A stretch of 64,000 nucleotides of DNA from Pseudooceanicola marinus (GTDB lineage Bacteria; Pseudomonadota; Alphaproteobacteria; Rhodobacterales; Rhodobacteraceae): the NCBI RefSeq assembly GCF_002786295.1, contig NZ_PGTC01000018.1:186001-250000 (forward strand), written 5' to 3'. The notes beneath the pieces were generated by a model that searched no databases, had not been told where the DNA came from, and saw only the letters and a list, made by a program, of their open reading frames with translations. Of this stretch, positions 23,895 through 32,801 are shown piece after piece; the first letter of the stretch is position 1, and every line of letters begins with the position of its first letter. The position numbers and the translations under genes are program-made.

Positions 23895-25058
23895 ATGATG
23901 ACCGACACAGCCAACTCCATCGTGACCCGTTACCTGGACCTCGGCCCTGAAAGCGGCCCGCGCGTCCTGGTGAAGGAATGCCTCGGGATCGAGGGGATCA
24001 CCACGCGCTGCGGCTCAGCCGCCTTCGCCGAGGCCCCTGCCGAAACTGCCCATTCCCACGTGGTCGAGACACTGCTGGGCGCCGGCGCCCATGTCATCGG
24101 CACCGTCACCATGCATGAGCTGGCCTTCGGGGTCACCGGGGTCAACGCCTTCGCGGGCACCGCCGTGAACCCCGGCTGGCCCGACCGTATCCCGGGCGGC
24201 TCCTCCTCCGGCTCCGCCGCGGCTGTTGCCGCCGGCCTGTGCGATTTCGCAATCGGCACCGACACCGGCGGCTCGGTCCGTCAACCCGCCTGCTGCTGCG
24301 GCGTCTTCGGGTTGAAGCCGACCTTCGGTGCCATCGACCGGCGCGGCGCGATCCCGCGCGGCTCCTCGCTGGACGTGATCGGCCCCTTCGCCGCCTCCGC
24401 GCCAATGCTGACCAAGGCCGCGTCGATGATGCTGGCGGGCTTCGCGTCTGAGACCATCGACACCCCGCGCCTAGGCCGCGTCGCCCTGCCCGCCGAGGTC
24501 GAGGTCGCCCCCGAGATCACAGCCGCCACCGATGCGGCCCTGGCCGGGCTGGAGATGGCGCAGGCCTCTCTGCCCTCCTTCGCCGATGCCTACCGCGCCG
24601 GTCTGACCGTCATCAACTACGAACTGGCGGGCGAGTTCGGCCAGCTGGCCCGGTCCAACGCCACGCTGGGCGCCGACATCCAGGGCCGCGTCCGCGCCGC
24701 CCTGGCAGTGACGCCCGAAGACATGGCCGAGGCCGAAGAGATCCGCGCCCGTTTCACCGCCGAGGTGGACGCCGCGCTGGAGGGGCTGGACGCACTGGTG
24801 CTGCCCACCATGCCGACCGTGCCCCCCACCCTGGACAAGGCGACGGATCCCCGCGCGCTGATCCCGCTCACCCTTCTGGTGCGCCCGTTCAACCTGTCGG
24901 GCCACCCCGCCGTCACCCTGCCGATCCGCACCGCAGACGGGCTTCCCGCCGGTCTGCAACTGGTGGCCCGCAAGGGCGCCGAGGCGCGCCTGTGCGCGCT
25001 GGCCGAATGCCTTGCCGATCGCTGCACCCCCGCCGACACCTCGAAGGAAACGCCATGA
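23895..25058 (+). CDS. iacH: Amidase signature enzyme, IacH-like
   Basis: A 387-residue amidase-signature protein. The Ser-cisSer-Lys triad is visible: K27 in RVLVKECLGIEG, the Ser cluster near residues 103-105 in GGSSSGSAAAVAAG, and S127 in GTDTGGSVRQPA. In Pseudomonas iac clusters the amidase IacH is present but its exact role in indole-3-acetate breakdown is not settled; hydrolysis of indole-3-acetamide or an amino-acid conjugate is a plausible entry reaction. It is first of 14 co-directional genes here, while in other clusters it lies late. It overlaps iacA by ATGA. Confidence 0.85.
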   Translation: MMTDTANSIVTRYLDLGPESGPRVLVKECLGIEGITTRCGSAAFAEAPAETAHSHVVETLLGAGAHVIGTVTMHELAFGVTGVNAFAGTAVNPGWPDRIPGGSSSGSAAAVAAGLCDFAIGTDTGGSVRQPACCCGVFGLKPTFGAIDRRGAIPRGSSLDVIGPFAASAPMLTKAASMMLAGFASETIDTPRLGRVALPAEVEVAPEITAATDAALAGLEMAQASLPSFADAYRAGLTVINYELAGEFGQLARSNATLGADIQGRVRAALAVTPEDMAEAEEIRARFTAEVDAALEGLDALVLPTMPTVPPTLDKATDPRALIPLTLLVRPFNLSGHPAVTLPIRTADGLPAGLQLVARKGAEARLCALAECLADRCTPADTSKETP

Positions 25059-26197
25059 ACAAACCCGACCCCACCCTGGGCAAGGCAGCCGAGCTGTCTG
25101 CGCTCTGCGAGGAGATCCGCGGCCGCCGGGCCGAGTTCGACACGCTGCGTCACATCCCCGACGACATCGTCGCGGGCTTCAAGAAGATCGGCGTCTACCG
25201 CGCCTTCGTTCCCACCCGCTTGGGCGGCGACAACATCGACCCGATGCAGTTCCTGGAGCTGATCGAGACGCTGTCCGCCGCCGACCCGTCCGCCGGTTGG
25301 GTTGCTTCCTTCGGCGTGTCCTCGACCTATCTCGCGGCCCTGCCGCCGGAGACCTTCGACAAGATCTATGGCGAGAACCCCGATACCGTCTTTGCCGGCG
25401 GTCTCTTCCCGCCGCAGCCCGCCTACCGCGTCGACGGCGGCCTTGAAGTGTCGGGCCGCTGGTCCTGGTGCTCTGGCTCTATGGGCGCCGACCTGCTGGG
25501 CGGTGGCATCAAGATCGAGGGTGATGAGACGCCCCTGCCCCGCACCGCCGTCATGCCCAAGTCCAAGGTCACTATCGACGAGACCTGGCACACCATCGGC
25601 CTGAAGGGCACCGGCAGCCATGACCTGGTCGCCGACAAGGTGATCGTGCCCGAGGAATGGACCTTCATCCGCGGCTCCAAGTCCGAGATGACCGACCCCA
25701 TCTTCCGCTATCCCGCCATGGCGCTGGCCGCCCAGGTGCTGGCCGTTGTGGCGCTCGGTGCGGCGCGCGAGGCGCTCGACTTCATCAAGTCCGACGCCGC
25801 GCAGCGCGCTTCGATCACCGGCGCGCCGAACCCCGGCGCCCGCCCCTATGTGCAGGCCCACCTGGCCCGCGCAGAGGGCACCCTGGCCGGCGCCCGCGCC
25901 CAGTTCTACGACGCCACCGCCAAGGCCTGGGAAGAGCTGCAACACGACGACGAGGTCTCGCCCGAGACCAAGGTGCAGTTGCGCCTGGCCTCCACCGTGG
26001 CCGCCCATGACGGCGCCGAGGTGGCGCGCGAAGCCTTCCTGATGGGCGGCGCGGGCACGATGATGCAGGGCCACCCGCTAGGCCGGATGATGATCGACGC
26101 GGCCTGTGTCGCCCAGCACGCCTTCATGGGTGAAGGCACCTGGACCGCCGCCGGCGCCGCCATGTTCGGCGAGAAGACCCCCCCGGGCTTCCCCTGA
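25055..26197 (+). CDS. iacA: Flavin-dependent indole-3-acetate monooxygenase, IacA-like
   Basis: A 380-residue protein of the acyl-CoA-dehydrogenase-fold, FMNH2/FADH2-dependent hydroxylase group. Visible blocks include FKKIGVYRAFVPTRLGGDNI, LSAADPSAGWVASFG, SGRWSWCSGSMGADLL, WHTIGLKGTGSHDLVADKV and a C-terminal LMGGAGTMMQGHPLGRMMID. IacA hydroxylates indole-3-acetic acid as the first step of the iac pathway, using reduced flavin from IacG, which is also encoded here. The ATG at 25055 follows AAGGAAACGCC and overlaps the amidase stop. Confidence 0.92.
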   Translation: MNKPDPTLGKAAELSALCEEIRGRRAEFDTLRHIPDDIVAGFKKIGVYRAFVPTRLGGDNIDPMQFLELIETLSAADPSAGWVASFGVSSTYLAALPPETFDKIYGENPDTVFAGGLFPPQPAYRVDGGLEVSGRWSWCSGSMGADLLGGGIKIEGDETPLPRTAVMPKSKVTIDETWHTIGLKGTGSHDLVADKVIVPEEWTFIRGSKSEMTDPIFRYPAMALAAQVLAVVALGAAREALDFIKSDAAQRASITGAPNPGARPYVQAHLARAEGTLAGARAQFYDATAKAWEELQHDDEVSPETKVQLRLASTVAAHDGAEVAREAFLMGGAGTMMQGHPLGRMMIDAACVAQHAFMGEGTWTAAGAAMFGEKTPPGFP

Positions 26198-26269
26198 TCC
26201 CGAAACCCCGCCGGGCCGCCCCAGGCCCGGCACCAGAAAACCGGAACACCTACCGACAGGAGCCATCCC

Positions 26270-26629
26270 ATGAGCGAGCCCAAACTGCGCACTCTTCTGT
26301 GCTTCAACAACCACGGCACCTTCTTCTCGCTGCCCTTCGACCAGATCGGCCCGGTCTGGAAGGCCACTCAGGAGCTGATGTCCGGCATCAACAAGCTGGA
26401 CGGCGTGGAAATCGTCGGCACCTTCGATGATGACCAGACCTTCGTCGGCGCCTCCCAGGGCTTCCCCTACACCTGGTACATCCTGGCCGACTTCCCCAAC
26501 CGCGAAGCCGTGCAGGCCGCCTGCAACCTGCTGCGCACCATCGTCGTGGGCGAAGGCAACGACCGCCTGTGGAAGTACATGACCGTCGAGGCCCGCATGG
26601 GCCGTGCCCTGGAGATCCCCGACCTGTGA
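26270..26629 (+). CDS. iacB: Small conserved iac-cluster protein, IacB-like
   Basis: A 119-residue soluble protein with no signal or membrane segment, starting MSEPKLRTLLCFNNHGTFFS and carrying a GTFDDDQTFVGASQG block. Its place directly after iacA and before the dioxygenase genes, and its size, match IacB of known indole-3-acetate clusters, whose chemistry is uncertain. CAGGAGCCATCCC precedes the ATG. The assignment rests largely on context. Confidence 0.75.
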   Translation: MSEPKLRTLLCFNNHGTFFSLPFDQIGPVWKATQELMSGINKLDGVEIVGTFDDDQTFVGASQGFPYTWYILADFPNREAVQAACNLLRTIVVGEGNDRLWKYMTVEARMGRALEIPDL

Positions 26630-27159
26630 GCGATCTGTCCGAAATCCAAGGCGAGATCCTGGCGCGGCTCGACCGGCTGGAGGCCGAAAACGCCTGCCGC
26701 CGCTGCCTGTCCGACTACATGGACATCTGCGACCGGCTGGACGCGGAGACGGATCTCGACGCCCTGGGCGCCCTCTTCACCGAAGAGGCCGTCTGGGGAG
26801 GCGCGGGCGACCGCTATGCCAAGGATTTCGGCGCCCACCACGGGCGCGCGGCGATCATCGGCTGGCTGGGGCAGTTCTGCACCACCCCGCCGCATTTCGC
26901 GATGAACGCGCATTTCCTGTCGTCCGAGGCGATCACCCACAGTGACGACGGTACCGTCACCGGCCGCTGGCTGATGCTGCAGACGCCGACCTTCCACGAC
27001 GGGCAGAGCTTCCTGATGGCCGCCCGGCTGGAGATCGACTTTGCCCATGAGGCGGGCGCCTGGCGCATGCACCGCTTCTCCACCCGCAATCTTTACGCGC
27101 GTCCGGTCGGTGACTGGAACGCTCCCGCCCAAATCCCGGCGCCTGCCGCCGGCCATTGA
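26626..27159 (+). CDS. iacI: SnoaL/NTF2-like protein, IacI-like
   Basis: A 177-residue protein with an NTF2-like fold pattern: an N-terminal helix pair (RLDRLEAENACRRCLSDYMD), an LDALGALFTEEAVWGG strand/turn, a histidine-rich HHGRAAIIGWL helix, and a beta-rich C-terminal half. IacI in iac clusters is of this kind and may aid conversion of the hydroxylated indole. Translation starts at GTG in a GTGA overlap with iacB. It precedes iacC by 12 bases. Confidence 0.75.
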   Translation: MSDLSEIQGEILARLDRLEAENACRRCLSDYMDICDRLDAETDLDALGALFTEEAVWGGAGDRYAKDFGAHHGRAAIIGWLGQFCTTPPHFAMNAHFLSSEAITHSDDGTVTGRWLMLQTPTFHDGQSFLMAARLEIDFAHEAGAWRMHRFSTRNLYARPVGDWNAPAQIPAPAAGH

Positions 27160-27171
27160 AAGGAATTCGAC

Positions 27172-28446
27172 ATGTCTCTGGATGAATTTCCCAGCGGTCC
27201 GCAGACCGACGAGCTGATGAAGGGCGACCGCGTCGCGACGCCCATGTACGAGGATCCCGCGCTCTTCGACGTGGAGATGGAACGGATCTTCGGCAAATCC
27301 TGGGTCTGGGTGGCCCATGAATCCGAAGTGCCCGGCAAGGGCAACTTCGTGCTGTCCTGGGTCGGCACCCAGCCGGTGATCGTCTCGCGCGACCGCAAGG
27401 GCGAGATCCACGTCCTGGTGAACCGCTGCCGCCACCGCGCCGCCTCGGTCTGCGAGATCAAGAAGGGCAAGACCAGTTCCTTCCAGTGTCCCTACCACGG
27501 CTGGGGCTACGCCCTGAACGGCGACCTGCGCGCGATCCCCTACTCCGAGGGCTACAGCGACGACTTCAAGAAGGAGAACTTCGGCCTGAAGAAGCTCCGC
27601 GTGGAGACCTTCGAAGGCATGGTCTTCGCCAACTTCGACCATGACGCCGAGCCGCTGGAAGATTTCCTGGGCAACGCCAAGCCCTGGATCCGCCTGTTCA
27701 TGAAGCAGGGCGGCGGTTTCCCGGTGAAGACCCTGGGCGAGCACCAGTTCAAGGTGCCGATGAACTGGAAGGTGCAGCTGGAAAACACCACTGACGCCTA
27801 CCACTTCCCCATCGTGCACAAGTCCTTCCTGCAATCGCTGGACGGCGAGGCGAACGAGACCTTCTCCTTCATGGATGATGACGACGGCTACGTCGAAGAT
27901 CTCGGCAACGGCCACTCCGTCATGGTGATGATGCCGGAACTGATCGACCTGGACGAGAACCTGGACGCGCCCATCCCCGAGCGGTTCAAGGAACTGGCGG
28001 CCGAGCTGGCCGAACAGGGCTACGAGGACGAGAAGGTCCGTCGCATCGTGCGCGCCGTGGGCGGCTGCGGGTTCAACCTGAACCTCTTCCCGAACGCCGG
28101 CTGCTCGCTGTCCTTCTTCCGCATCCTGCGCCCCGTCTCGGTGAACGAGACCGAGATCCGTCATATCGCGCTCGGCATGGACGGTGGCCCCGAAGTCGCC
28201 AACCAGATGCGCATGCGCCTGCATGAGCACTTCCAGGGCCCGATGGGCTTCGGCTCGCCGGATGACGCCGAGGTCTGGGAACGGGTGCAGCGCGGCTCCG
28301 CCGGCGCGGGCGACGTGGACGTGATGGTCAACCGTGGCCTGGGCCTGGAGAAGGAAAGCAAGAACGGCCTGCCCGTCGGCGACATCTCCGCCGAGACCGG
28401 CATGCGCGCCGCCTACAAACAGTGGAAGAAGGTGATGGACCAATGA
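27172..28446 (+). CDS. iacC: Rieske ring-hydroxylating dioxygenase alpha subunit, IacC
   Basis: A 424-residue oxygenase large subunit. The Rieske cluster ligands are C86/H88 (NRCRHRAAS) and C106/H109 (FQCPYHGWGY). The mononuclear-iron site is marked by NTTDAYHFPIVH. In the iac pathway IacC with IacD and electrons from IacF opens dioxindole-3-acetate toward catechol. AAAGGAATTCGAC precedes the ATG. It overlaps iacD by ATGA. Confidence 0.93.
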   Translation: MSLDEFPSGPQTDELMKGDRVATPMYEDPALFDVEMERIFGKSWVWVAHESEVPGKGNFVLSWVGTQPVIVSRDRKGEIHVLVNRCRHRAASVCEIKKGKTSSFQCPYHGWGYALNGDLRAIPYSEGYSDDFKKENFGLKKLRVETFEGMVFANFDHDAEPLEDFLGNAKPWIRLFMKQGGGFPVKTLGEHQFKVPMNWKVQLENTTDAYHFPIVHKSFLQSLDGEANETFSFMDDDDGYVEDLGNGHSVMVMMPELIDLDENLDAPIPERFKELAAELAEQGYEDEKVRRIVRAVGGCGFNLNLFPNAGCSLSFFRILRPVSVNETEIRHIALGMDGGPEVANQMRMRLHEHFQGPMGFGSPDDAEVWERVQRGSAGAGDVDVMVNRGLGLEKESKNGLPVGDISAETGMRAAYKQWKKVMDQ

Positions 28447-28934
28447 AAGACATGGCCGCAACCGACGTGAAACTGCAGGACATCGCCGAATTCCTGTGGA
28501 TGGAAGCCGATCTTCTGGACCGGCGCGACTACGACACCTGGCTGGACCTGTGGACCGAGGAAGGCTTCTACGTCATCCCCGTCGACAAGGAAGGCGATGA
28601 TTTCGCCAACCGCCTGAACATCGCCTATGATGACGCCAAGATGCGCAAGATGCGCGTCGAGCGGTTCCAGGCCGGGTTCTCGATCTCCTCCGCCCCGCCG
28701 GCGGATAGCGTGCGCACCCTGTCGCGCTTCGTCATCGAGGGCGCCGAGGGCGATACCGTCACCGTCCGTGCCGCCCAGCACGTGATCGAGGACAAGTTCG
28801 GCCGCCAGCGCATGTTCGCCGCCAATGTCACCTGGAAACTGAAGGTGACCGAGGACGGCTTCATGATCCGCGACAAGGTCATCCGCCTGCTGAATTCCGA
28901 TGGGGTGCTGACGTCGATCAGCTATCTGTTCTGA
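28443..28934 (+). CDS. iacD: Ring-hydroxylating dioxygenase beta subunit, IacD
   Basis: A 163-residue small subunit with the NTF2-like fold of dioxygenase beta chains; EFLWMEADLLDRRDYDTWLDLW is the family's typical first helix, and LNSDGVLTSISYLF its C-terminal strand. It has no cofactor of its own and packs with IacC. It starts inside the iacC stop (ATGA) and its stop shares a base with the iacE start (TGATG), so expression is tightly coupled. Confidence 0.92.
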   Translation: MKDMAATDVKLQDIAEFLWMEADLLDRRDYDTWLDLWTEEGFYVIPVDKEGDDFANRLNIAYDDAKMRKMRVERFQAGFSISSAPPADSVRTLSRFVIEGAEGDTVTVRAAQHVIEDKFGRQRMFAANVTWKLKVTEDGFMIRDKVIRLLNSDGVLTSISYLF

Positions 28935-29692
28935 TGTCGAAACCGCTTCCCCTTGAGACACAGACAGCCGTCATCACCGGCGCCGGAAACGGCGTCGGGG
29001 CGGAAATCACGCGTGCCCTCCACGCGGCCGGATACCGGGTCATCATCACCGATGTGGATGGTGACGCGACCTACAAGCTTGCCGAGGAGCTGGACCTCGC
29101 CTCCGAGATGGCCCTGACCGCCACCCTGGACGTGTCCAAGCCCGAAGATTTCCAGACCGTCCTCGACAAGGTTGTGGATCGCTGGGGCTCGGTCGAGGTG
29201 TTGGTGAACAACGCCGCCGTGACCCGCGCGCAACCGCTGATGGAGATCGACCCAGCCACCTTCAACGAGGTGATGGGGATCAACGCCGGCGGCGTCTTCG
29301 CCGGCTCCCAGATCTTCGGGCGGCATTTTATCGAGCGCGGCTATGGCCGGATCATCAACATGGCGAGCTTGGCGGGCCAGAACGGAGGCACGACCACGGG
29401 GGCACATTACGCCGCTTCCAAGGGCGCGATCATGACCTTGACCAAGGTCTTCGCCCGCGACCTGGCCCAGTACGGCATCACCTGCAACTGCATCTCGCCC
29501 GGTCCGATGGACAGCCCGATGGTGCACGAACTGGTGGGCGAGAACATGCCCCAGATGCTGAAGAACATCCCCGTCGGCCAACTGGGCGATCCCGCCTTCG
29601 TTGGTCAGCTTGTCACCATGCTCGCCGGTCCCGAGGCTGCCTTCGTCAATGGCGCCTGCTGGGATTACAACGGCGGCCTTTACATGCGCTGA
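28934..29692 (+). CDS. iacE: Short-chain dehydrogenase/reductase, IacE
   Basis: A 252-residue classical SDR. The cofactor motif is TGAGNGVGAEITRAL near residue 16, followed by NNAAVTRA, the active-site Ser in INMASLAGQNG, and YAASK (Tyr and Lys of the catalytic set). IacE acts on the 2-hydroxy-indole-acetate intermediate in characterised clusters. It follows iacD with a one-base overlap and precedes iacF by 7 bases. Confidence 0.9.
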   Translation: MSKPLPLETQTAVITGAGNGVGAEITRALHAAGYRVIITDVDGDATYKLAEELDLASEMALTATLDVSKPEDFQTVLDKVVDRWGSVEVLVNNAAVTRAQPLMEIDPATFNEVMGINAGGVFAGSQIFGRHFIERGYGRIINMASLAGQNGGTTTGAHYAASKGAIMTLTKVFARDLAQYGITCNCISPGPMDSPMVHELVGENMPQMLKNIPVGQLGDPAFVGQLVTMLAGPEAAFVNGACWDYNGGLYMR

Positions 29693-29699
29693 GGGAGAC

Positions 29700-30671
29700 A
29701 TGAAGGACATGAGCGATACCAAAACCATGATCCTGACCGTGGCCGAGCGTTTCGACGACCGCGGGGACATCATGCAATTGACCCTGAAGGGCGACGGGCC
29801 ACTGCCGCTCTTCACCGCCGGCGCCCATATCGACCTGCTGGTCGAGACGCCCGAAGGCCCTCTGTGGCGGCAGTATTCGCTGGCCGGCAATCCCGCCGAC
29901 CGCGACTGCTACCGCCTCGGCATCCTGAAGGATCCCGAAAGCCGGGGCGGCTCCACCGCCCTGCACCGGCTGGTGAAAACCGGCGAGAAGGTGCACGTGG
30001 AAGGCCCGCGCAACCATTTCCCCCTGGCGACGGATGCCACCAACACCGTACTCTTTGGTGGCGGCATCGGCGTGACCCCGATGCTGGCCATGGCCTGGGA
30101 GCTGCACGACCGCGATGCGCCCTTCACCCTGCATTACGCCACCCGCTCGGCCGAGCGGACGGCCTTCCTCGACCAGATCGAAGGCCTGCCCTTCCGCGCC
30201 AATATCGTGCTGCATCACGATGACGGCCAGGGCGCCGAACCGCTGGACCTGGCGCGCGATCTGCCCAAGGCGGAGGCAGGCACGCACGTCTATGTCTGCG
30301 GTCCGCAGGGCTTCATGGACTGGGTGATTGGAGAGGCCGAAAAGGCAGGCTATCCCGGGAAGCAGATCCACCGCGAATACTTCTCGGCGGATGTCGATGC
30401 CACCGGGGACAGCTTCGAAGTGTACTGCGAGCAATCCGACCTGACGGTCACCGTCGGACCGGATGAAACCATCGCCAAGGTCCTGGCCCGCGAGGGTCTG
30501 AAGATCGAGGTGAAATGCGAGGAAGGCATCTGCGGCACCTGTGTGACCGACGTTCTGGAGGGTGAGATCGACCACCGCGACCAGTTCCTGACCGAAGAGG
30601 AACGCGAGGACGGCGACCAGATCTGTTGCTGCTGCTCGCGCGCCAAGGGCCGCCTGGTCCTGGACATTTGA
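29700..30671 (+). CDS. iacF: Phthalate-dioxygenase-type reductase, IacF
   Basis: A 323-residue one-component reductase: FMN-binding barrel (RQYSLAGNP), NAD-binding domain (FGGGIGVTPMLAMAWEL; VYVCGPQGFMDWV), and a C-terminal plant-type 2Fe-2S ferredoxin domain (CEEGICGTC and a later Cys within CCCCSRAKG). This is the electron supply for IacCD. The start at 29700 follows GAGGGAGAC; a second ATG nine bases on is possible. Four consecutive Cys near the end are unusual; only one is needed for the cluster. Confidence 0.92.
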   Translation: MKDMSDTKTMILTVAERFDDRGDIMQLTLKGDGPLPLFTAGAHIDLLVETPEGPLWRQYSLAGNPADRDCYRLGILKDPESRGGSTALHRLVKTGEKVHVEGPRNHFPLATDATNTVLFGGGIGVTPMLAMAWELHDRDAPFTLHYATRSAERTAFLDQIEGLPFRANIVLHHDDGQGAEPLDLARDLPKAEAGTHVYVCGPQGFMDWVIGEAEKAGYPGKQIHREYFSADVDATGDSFEVYCEQSDLTVTVGPDETIAKVLAREGLKIEVKCEEGICGTCVTDVLEGEIDHRDQFLTEEEREDGDQICCCCSRAKGRLVLDI

Positions 30672-30685
30672 CGGAGGACGAGCGC

Positions 30686-31171
30686 ATGGAAATGAAGGAC
30701 CTCTTTCGTGAAGGCATGTGCCGCCTGGGCGCCGCCGTCACGGTTCTGACGACCGACGGGTCGGCCGGCCGCCACGGCATGACCGCCTCGGCGGTCTGCT
30801 CGGTCACCGACACGCCGCCCACCCTTCTGGTCTGCGTGAACCGGAACAACCGCAGCCACGACATGTTCCTGGAAAACGGGACGCTCTGCGTCAACGTCCT
30901 GGGGCCGCAGCACCAGGACCTGTCGGGCATCTTCGCCCGCGCCGGAACCGAGGAACGCTTCGCCGACACCGGCTGGACCACCCATGCCACCGGGGCCCCG
31001 GTGCTTGGCGACGCGCTGGCGGCCTTCGACTGCCGGATCACCGGCCGGTCCGAGGTCGGCACCCATTCCGTCTTCTTCTGCGAAGTCGAAGAGATCGCGC
31101 TGAACGAGGGGGACCGGTCCGGTCTCATCTGGTTCGGCCGCGATTTTCACCACCTGCGCGCGGCGAGCTGA
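30686..31171 (+). CDS. iacG: Flavin reductase, IacG
   Basis: A 161-residue flavin reductase-like (HpaC family) protein: AAVTVLTTDGSAGRHGMTAS, SVTDTPPTLLVCVNRNNRSHD and a C-terminal HSVFFCEVEEI strand are the usual blocks. It would supply reduced flavin to the monooxygenase IacA. GGAGGACGAGCGC precedes the ATG at 30686. It closes the catabolic part of the operon; the TRAP genes begin 73 bases later. Confidence 0.9.
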   Translation: MEMKDLFREGMCRLGAAVTVLTTDGSAGRHGMTASAVCSVTDTPPTLLVCVNRNNRSHDMFLENGTLCVNVLGPQHQDLSGIFARAGTEERFADTGWTTHATGAPVLGDALAAFDCRITGRSEVGTHSVFFCEVEEIALNEGDRSGLIWFGRDFHHLRAAS

Positions 31172-31244
31172 TCGCCGCGGGCCACACGACCAACCGGGAC
31201 AACCCGGGACCATGACCCGTAAAACCAACAGGGAAACGCCAACA

Positions 31245-32258
31245 ATGAAACATCTTCTTGCCGCTACCGCCCTCGGTCTGTCGATGGCAAGTGCCGCCGC
31301 CGCGGACACCGTGCTGACCGTCGCCAACTGGCTGCCGCCGTCGCACCCGCTGGTCTCCCAAGTCGTCGTGCCGATGACCGAGCAGATCGCCGAAGCCACC
31401 GACGGTTCGGTCACCGCCAACATCCTGCCCGCCCCCCTGGGCCCGCCGCCCGCCCACTTCGACTTCGCCGTCAACGGCGTGGCCGACATCACCTTCGGCG
31501 TGCAGGGCTACAGCGCCGGCCGGTTCAAGACCACCAACCTGGGCGAGTTGCCCTTCCTTGGCGACAGCGCCGAGGCCACCTCGGTCGCCTACTGGCGCAC
31601 CTGGGAACAGTACCTGAAACCCGCCGGCGAATATGACGGCGTGAAGGTCCTGGCCGTCTTCACCCACGGCCCCGGCGAGATCTTCGTGAAAGAGGGCGAC
31701 GCCAGCAACCCCGACTTCCTGGAAGGAAAGAAACTCCGTGTCGGCGGCGGTTTCGTGCATGAGATCGCCACCGGCCTCGGCGCCGTGCCGGTCGAAGGTC
31801 CCTCCTCCAAGGCCTATGAACTGCTGAGCCAGGGCGTCGCCGACGGCATCCTCTTCCCCTACGAGTCTGTCGACTTCTTCGGCCTGATCCCGCAGCTGAA
31901 CGTCGGTGTCTCCGTGCCCGGCGGCCTTTACAACACCTCGTTCTTCATCGTGATGAACCAGGCCAAGTGGGACAGCCTGACGCCCGAACAGCAGGAGCAG
32001 ATCGACAGCGTCACCGGCGAGGCCTTGGCCCGCATGGCCGGCCAGATGTGGGATCGCGTCGATGCCAAGGGCCTGGAGAACATGGAAGGCAAGATCGAGG
32101 TCACCCCGGCCACCGAGGAACAGATGACGGCCTGGACCGCCATGCTGGAGCCGCTGGTCGCCGAGAAGATGGAAGAAGTGGCCTCCACCGGCGTCGACGC
32201 CGAAGCCGCCTATGACTTCTTCAAGGCCGAGATCGCCAAGGAAATGGCGGCCGAATGA
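31245..32258 (+). CDS. dctP: TRAP transporter periplasmic receptor in the iac operon
   Basis: A 337-residue exported DctP-type binding protein with a signal peptide (about residues 1-20, MKHLLAATALGLSMASAAAA). Mature blocks include NWLPPSHPLVSQVVVPMTEQ, GLGAVPVEG and NTSFFIVMNQAKWDSLTPEQ. Its sequence differs markedly from the receptor at 22180-23232, so the two TRAP systems probably bind different solutes. Its place inside the operon makes indole-3-acetate or a related aromatic acid the best guess. It overlaps dctQ by ATGA. Confidence 0.93.
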   Translation: MKHLLAATALGLSMASAAAADTVLTVANWLPPSHPLVSQVVVPMTEQIAEATDGSVTANILPAPLGPPPAHFDFAVNGVADITFGVQGYSAGRFKTTNLGELPFLGDSAEATSVAYWRTWEQYLKPAGEYDGVKVLAVFTHGPGEIFVKEGDASNPDFLEGKKLRVGGGFVHEIATGLGAVPVEGPSSKAYELLSQGVADGILFPYESVDFFGLIPQLNVGVSVPGGLYNTSFFIVMNQAKWDSLTPEQQEQIDSVTGEALARMAGQMWDRVDAKGLENMEGKIEVTPATEEQMTAWTAMLEPLVAEKMEEVASTGVDAEAAYDFFKAEIAKEMAAE

Positions 32259-32797
32259 AGCCCGCCACGTCTACCCACGTGTCCGAGGAGCCGGCAGAAG
32301 ATCTGCTGCCGGCGTCCCGGAACCCCTTCGATCTGCGCATGATCCTGGCCGTGCTGGGCGGGGTGCTTCTGATGGTGCTCATGGGGCTGACGGTCGTCGA
32401 CGTGATCGGCCGCTACCTCTTCAACTCGCCGCTGCAGGGCGCCACGGAACTGACCGAGCTGTTGCTGGCCGCCACCATCTTCCTCGGCCTGCCGGCCGTG
32501 TCACTGGCCAACGACCATGTCACGGTCGACCTGCTGACCGACCGCCTGCCCTTCCGCCTGCAACCCTGGCGGCTGGCGCTGACCGGGATCTTCTCGGCCG
32601 TCATACTGGCCATCGTCGCCTGGCGGATCTGGATCTATGCCGGACAGATCGGCGGCTATGGCGGCGTGACCACCTCGCTGCGTATCCCCATTGCCCCGCT
32701 CGGCTACTTCTGCGCGGTCTGCACGGCCGCCGGTGCCCTCCTCTCCGTCGCCGTGCCCCTGCTGGACCTCGTGCGACGGCTCAAGAACAGGACCTGA
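32255..32797 (+). CDS. dctQ: TRAP transporter small permease in the iac operon
   Basis: A 180-residue DctQ-family subunit with four membrane segments (about residues 27-50, 65-85, 105-125, 145-168). TVVDVIGRYLFNSPLQGATE, the motif linking the first two segments, is characteristic. A soluble N-terminal stretch of about 25 residues precedes the first segment. It lies 4 bases before dctM. Confidence 0.92.
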   Translation: MKPATSTHVSEEPAEDLLPASRNPFDLRMILAVLGGVLLMVLMGLTVVDVIGRYLFNSPLQGATELTELLLAATIFLGLPAVSLANDHVTVDLLTDRLPFRLQPWRLALTGIFSAVILAIVAWRIWIYAGQIGGYGGVTTSLRIPIAPLGYFCAVCTAAGALLSVAVPLLDLVRRLKNRT

Positions 32798-32801
32798 CCC
32801 C